DNA from: Roseateles_B sp041906185 | GTDB lineage: Bacteria > Pseudomonadota > Gammaproteobacteria > Burkholderiales > Burkholderiaceae_C | Length of the DNA stretch: 64,000 nucleotides | Assembly (NCBI GenBank): GCA_041906185.1 | Contig: JAYRJQ010000022.1 | Coordinates: 1-64,000 of the forward strand | Direction of reading: 5' to 3' | Shown: piece after piece, positions 61,961 to 64,000 of the stretch | Numbering within the stretch: the stretch's first letter is position 1 | Layout of the letters: the number at the start of each line of letters is the position of its first letter | Translations under genes and position numbers: made by a program | The notes under the pieces: model-generated | The model's input: only the letters and a program-made list of their open reading frames with translations | Database searches by the model: none | What the model was told of the DNA's origin: nothing

Positions 61961-62212
61961 TCAGGCCGCCTGCGTCAGCCGCACGAACTTCTGCATCAGC
62001 GTCTCGCGGCTCTCGACGTGGTCCGGGTTGACCGGGATGCAGGCGACCGGGCAGAGCTGCACGCACTGCGGTTCGTCGAAGTGGCCGACGCACTCGGTGC
62101 ACTTGCCGGGATCGATCTGGTAGAACTCCTCGCCCATCGAGATGGCCTCGTTGGGGCATTCGGGCTCGCAGACGTCGCAGTTGATGCATTCGTCCGTGAT
62201 CATCAGTGCCAT
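61961..62212 (-). CDS. 2[4Fe-4S] ferredoxin, YfhL type
   Basis: An 83-aa ferredoxin with two cluster-binding motifs: CINCDVCEPECP near the start, and CTECVGHFDEPQCVQLCP with the longer spacing typical of YfhL/FdxN proteins. It probably passes electrons at low potential. It is followed on the same strand by nothing coding; coaD lies upstream by 26 bp, so the two are likely co-transcribed. Confidence 0.93.
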   Translation of the reverse strand: MALMITDECINCDVCEPECPNEAISMGEEFYQIDPGKCTECVGHFDEPQCVQLCPVACIPVNPDHVESRETLMQKFVRLTQAA

Positions 62213-62238
62213 GGTGCGCTCCTGCCTTCGCTCTGCGG

Positions 62239-62742
62239 TCAGCCCAGCTTGCCCACGCGGGTCGCGAGGCGCGCGCTGACGGAGGGCGACACGAACTCCG
62301 AGACATCCCCGCCGAGCTTCGCGATCTCGCGCACAAAGGTGCCCGAGACGAACTGGTACTGGTCCGAGGGCGTCAGGAAGACGGTCTCGACGTCGGGCAT
62401 GAGCTTGCGGTTCATGCCGGCCATCTGGAATTCGTAGTCGAAGTCGCTCACCGCGCGCAGGCCGCGCACGACGACCTTGCCGCCATGCTGGTGCACGAAA
62501 TCGCGCAGCAGGCCGCGGAAGGCGATCACCTCGACGTTCGGATAGCGTGCGGCCACCTCGCGGGCGATCTCCAGGCGCTCGTCCGGCGAGAACAGCGTGT
62601 TCTTGTGGTGGCCGGCGGCCACCGCGAGGATCAGGCGTTCGAAGAGTTGGCTGGCGCGGCGCATCAGGTCCTCATGCCCGAGGGTCATGGGATCGAAGGT
62701 GCCGGGATAGACGGCGGTCAGCACGGTGGCAGTGGTCAACAC
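62239..62742 (-). CDS. coaD: Phosphopantetheine adenylyltransferase
   Basis: A 167-aa nucleotidyltransferase making dephospho-CoA in CoA biosynthesis. It shows YPGTFDPMTLGHEDLMRRA with the HxGH-type motif, VVRGLRAVSDFDYEFQMAGMNR and the C-terminal QYQFVSGTFVREIAKLGGD. It lies between rsmD and the ferredoxin, the usual rsmD-coaD-ferredoxin order. Confidence 0.96.
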   Translation of the reverse strand: MLTTATVLTAVYPGTFDPMTLGHEDLMRRASQLFERLILAVAAGHHKNTLFSPDERLEIAREVAARYPNVEVIAFRGLLRDFVHQHGGKVVVRGLRAVSDFDYEFQMAGMNRKLMPDVETVFLTPSDQYQFVSGTFVREIAKLGGDVSEFVSPSVSARLATRVGKLG

Positions 62743-62877
62743 AGGCTCCTGGCCGTCGCGAGGTCAAGGGGGCTGGCTACAGGGGATCAGGGCGACGGCG
62801 CCCGGATTATCCCTCGCGCCCAAGGCTTCGCCGGCCGTGGGGACTCCCCCGGCCGGCCGGCGGCGCGGCGGGCTCGT

Positions 62878-63423
62878 TCAGCCCTCGCGGCGGAACAGCG
62901 CGTAGTGCACGGCACCGGCCTTGCCGCTGCGATGCGGCTGCAGGCCCAGTTCAGGCGCCGGCGTGAGCGGCTCGGGCGACTCGATGTAGAGGTAGCCGCC
63001 CGGCACCACCAGCGGCGCCGCGGCGCGCAGGGCGGGCTCGAAGAGGCCGGCGTCGAAGGGCGGGTCCAGCATCACCAGCTCGAAGCGGGCCGGCGCACTG
63101 CGGGCCATCCAGGCCAGGGCGTCCGTCGATTCCACGCGCAGGGTCCCGGCCTTGAGCCGGGTCTTCGACGCGTTGAGGCTGCGCGCCAGCTCGGCATCGC
63201 GTTCCAGCAGCAGCACCTCGCTGGCGCCACGTGAGGCCGCCTCGAAACCCAGCGCCCCGCTGCCCGCGAAGGCATCCAGCACGCGCCAGCCATTCAGGTC
63301 CTGACCGAGCCAGTTGAACAGCGTCTCACGCACGCGGTCCGGCGTCGGGCGCAGGCCGGGCTTGTGCGCCACCGGCAGCTTGGAGCGCTTCCATTGGCCG
63401 CCGATGATGCGGACTTCACTCAT
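62878..63423 (-). CDS. rsmD: 16S rRNA (guanine(966)-N2)-methyltransferase RsmD
   Basis: A 181-aa methyltransferase. It shows the start MSEVRIIGGQWKRSKL, RPTPDRVRETLFNWLG, AdoMet motif VLDAFAGSGALGFEAASRGA and the catalytic LVMLDPPFDAGLF. It methylates G966 of the small-subunit rRNA. ATG 63423 overlaps the stop of the upstream gene by 4 bp. Confidence 0.95.
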   Translation of the reverse strand: MSEVRIIGGQWKRSKLPVAHKPGLRPTPDRVRETLFNWLGQDLNGWRVLDAFAGSGALGFEAASRGASEVLLLERDAELARSLNASKTRLKAGTLRVESTDALAWMARSAPARFELVMLDPPFDAGLFEPALRAAAPLVVPGGYLYIESPEPLTPAPELGLQPHRSGKAGAVHYALFRREG

Positions 63424-63992
63424 TTGATCTCTCCGTTGCATTCGCGGGCCAGCGCCACCTCGATCCGGTGGCGCAAGGCCTCGGGAGCATTTTGAACGAG
63501 CCCTTGCAGCTGGCGCCGGCGGTCCCGGAACTGCGCCTGCTGCTCGGAAACGCAACGCCAGGTCAGGAGCAAACCATTCCAGTCGTCGGCAGGCAGCCAC
63601 GTCACCAGGGACTGCACAGCCTTCTCGCTCAACGACGCGACGCGCGAACTCTCCGCCAACATCCAGGCCATCCGCTCGCGGCGCTGCGCGAGAGACAGCG
63701 CATCCTGAGCGCTGAGCGCCAGCACGGCCTCATCCAGCCAATGGGCAAACAGGCCCGCCTTGGCATGAGCCTCCAGGGCCTCGCGCCGGAACTCGGCGAA
63801 GTCGCGCAGGAAGCGCTCACGCTCGGCCGCCCACTGGGCATCGGCGAACTCAGCGATGCCCTGGGCCTCCCTGGGAAGGCGCTGCGCTTCGGCCTGCGCT
63901 TCCGGCTGCCGTGCCTCGGGTGCCTCGGCCTCCGCGTCCGACGCGTTCATCAGGCGCTGCCATCGCAGGGCGAGGGCAGATGGCTCCGGCAC
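63420..63992 (-). CDS. Hypothetical protein, Glu/Ala-rich helical
   Basis: A protein of about 190 aa, mostly helix and Ala/Glu/Arg-rich, with no signal peptide or membrane segment. It begins with GTG at 63992, preceded by TGGAGGAA as RBS at the very window edge, so a longer start to the right cannot be excluded. It is coupled to rsmD by a 4-bp overlap. The later part (LPADDWNGLLLTWRCVSEQQ) has no motif I recognise. Confidence 0.5.
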   Translation of the reverse strand: MPEPSALALRWQRLMNASDAEAEAPEARQPEAQAEAQRLPREAQGIAEFADAQWAAERERFLRDFAEFRREALEAHAKAGLFAHWLDEAVLALSAQDALSLAQRRERMAWMLAESSRVASLSEKAVQSLVTWLPADDWNGLLLTWRCVSEQQAQFRDRRRQLQGLVQNAPEALRHRIEVALARECNGEIK

Positions 63993-64000
63993 TTCCTCCA

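Noticed and set aside
1..64000. CRISPR array
   Set aside because: No series of regularly spaced repeats was seen; the only clustered repeats are hairpins (38160-38349) and short att-type repeats (20077-20227).

Overview
The window looks like a high-GC betaproteobacterial chromosome (Burkholderiales; Roseateles/Rubrivivax/Mitsuaria-like is my guess). This rests on the gene order lolB-ispE-tRNA-Gln-prs-rplY-pth, on hrcA/nadK/recN, and on the protein sequences. The first ~20.2 kb is visibly lower in GC and carries accessory genes; the rest is GC-rich core chromosome.

Region 1 (1-20.26 kb) is a mobile defence island that runs off the left edge. It holds a partial tyrosine integrase, an AbiE toxin-antitoxin pair with a recognisable operator, a second unrelated tyrosine recombinase, small plasmid-type proteins and an orphan MazE-like protein. 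Next is a six-gene operon: RHH regulator, PLD/SNF2-type helicase, DUF4391 protein, type III methyltransferase Mod, type III Res and a membrane-anchored coiled-coil protein. A C39-like peptidase with an unknown partner follows, then an excisionase-like HTH protein, a probable phage II/X-family replication protein and a DUF6499-like protein. The island ends at a tRNA(CAU) gene, probably tRNA-Ile2, whose anticodon loop is split by a 264-nt group I intron. About 220 bp further right lies a broken, intron-less copy of the 5' half of the same tRNA, beside hrcA. The spacer has repeats that look like integrase arm sites. The island appears to have broken the resident tRNA gene and supplied an intact intron-bearing replacement.

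Region 2 (20.3-35.1 kb) is housekeeping: hrcA diverging from nadK-recN-rapZ, two small membrane proteins, mutM-mutY, a TPR protein with lolB, ispE with an unusual low-GC in-frame insert, tRNA-Gln, prs, rplY, pth with a long Ala/Pro tail, and a secreted DUF4124-like protein.

Region 3 (35.3-60.7 kb) is a large vitamin B12 uptake, salvage and assembly cluster headed by one cobalamin riboswitch. Uptake genes are btuB, btuF, btuC and btuD. Assembly genes are cobU, cobB, bluB, cobO, cbiB, a CobC/CobD-like aminotransferase, cobQ, cobT, cobS and a CobC-like phosphatase. Inside it is a translationally coupled module: an ExbB/TolQ-like protein, a DUF2149 protein, a CobN homologue with a signal peptide and C-terminal membrane anchor, and a second TonB-dependent receptor. 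There are no CobS/CobT chelatase partners or early corrin-ring genes here, so this CobN probably acts in the periplasm, perhaps in corrinoid or metal handling. A response regulator with an HD-GYP domain and a soluble histidine kinase sit between cobT and cobS.

Region 4 (60.9-64 kb) holds a secreted protein of unknown function, a 2[4Fe-4S] ferredoxin, coaD, rsmD and a hypothetical protein at the right edge.

All family assignments come from reading motifs and general similarity by eye; no database search was run.
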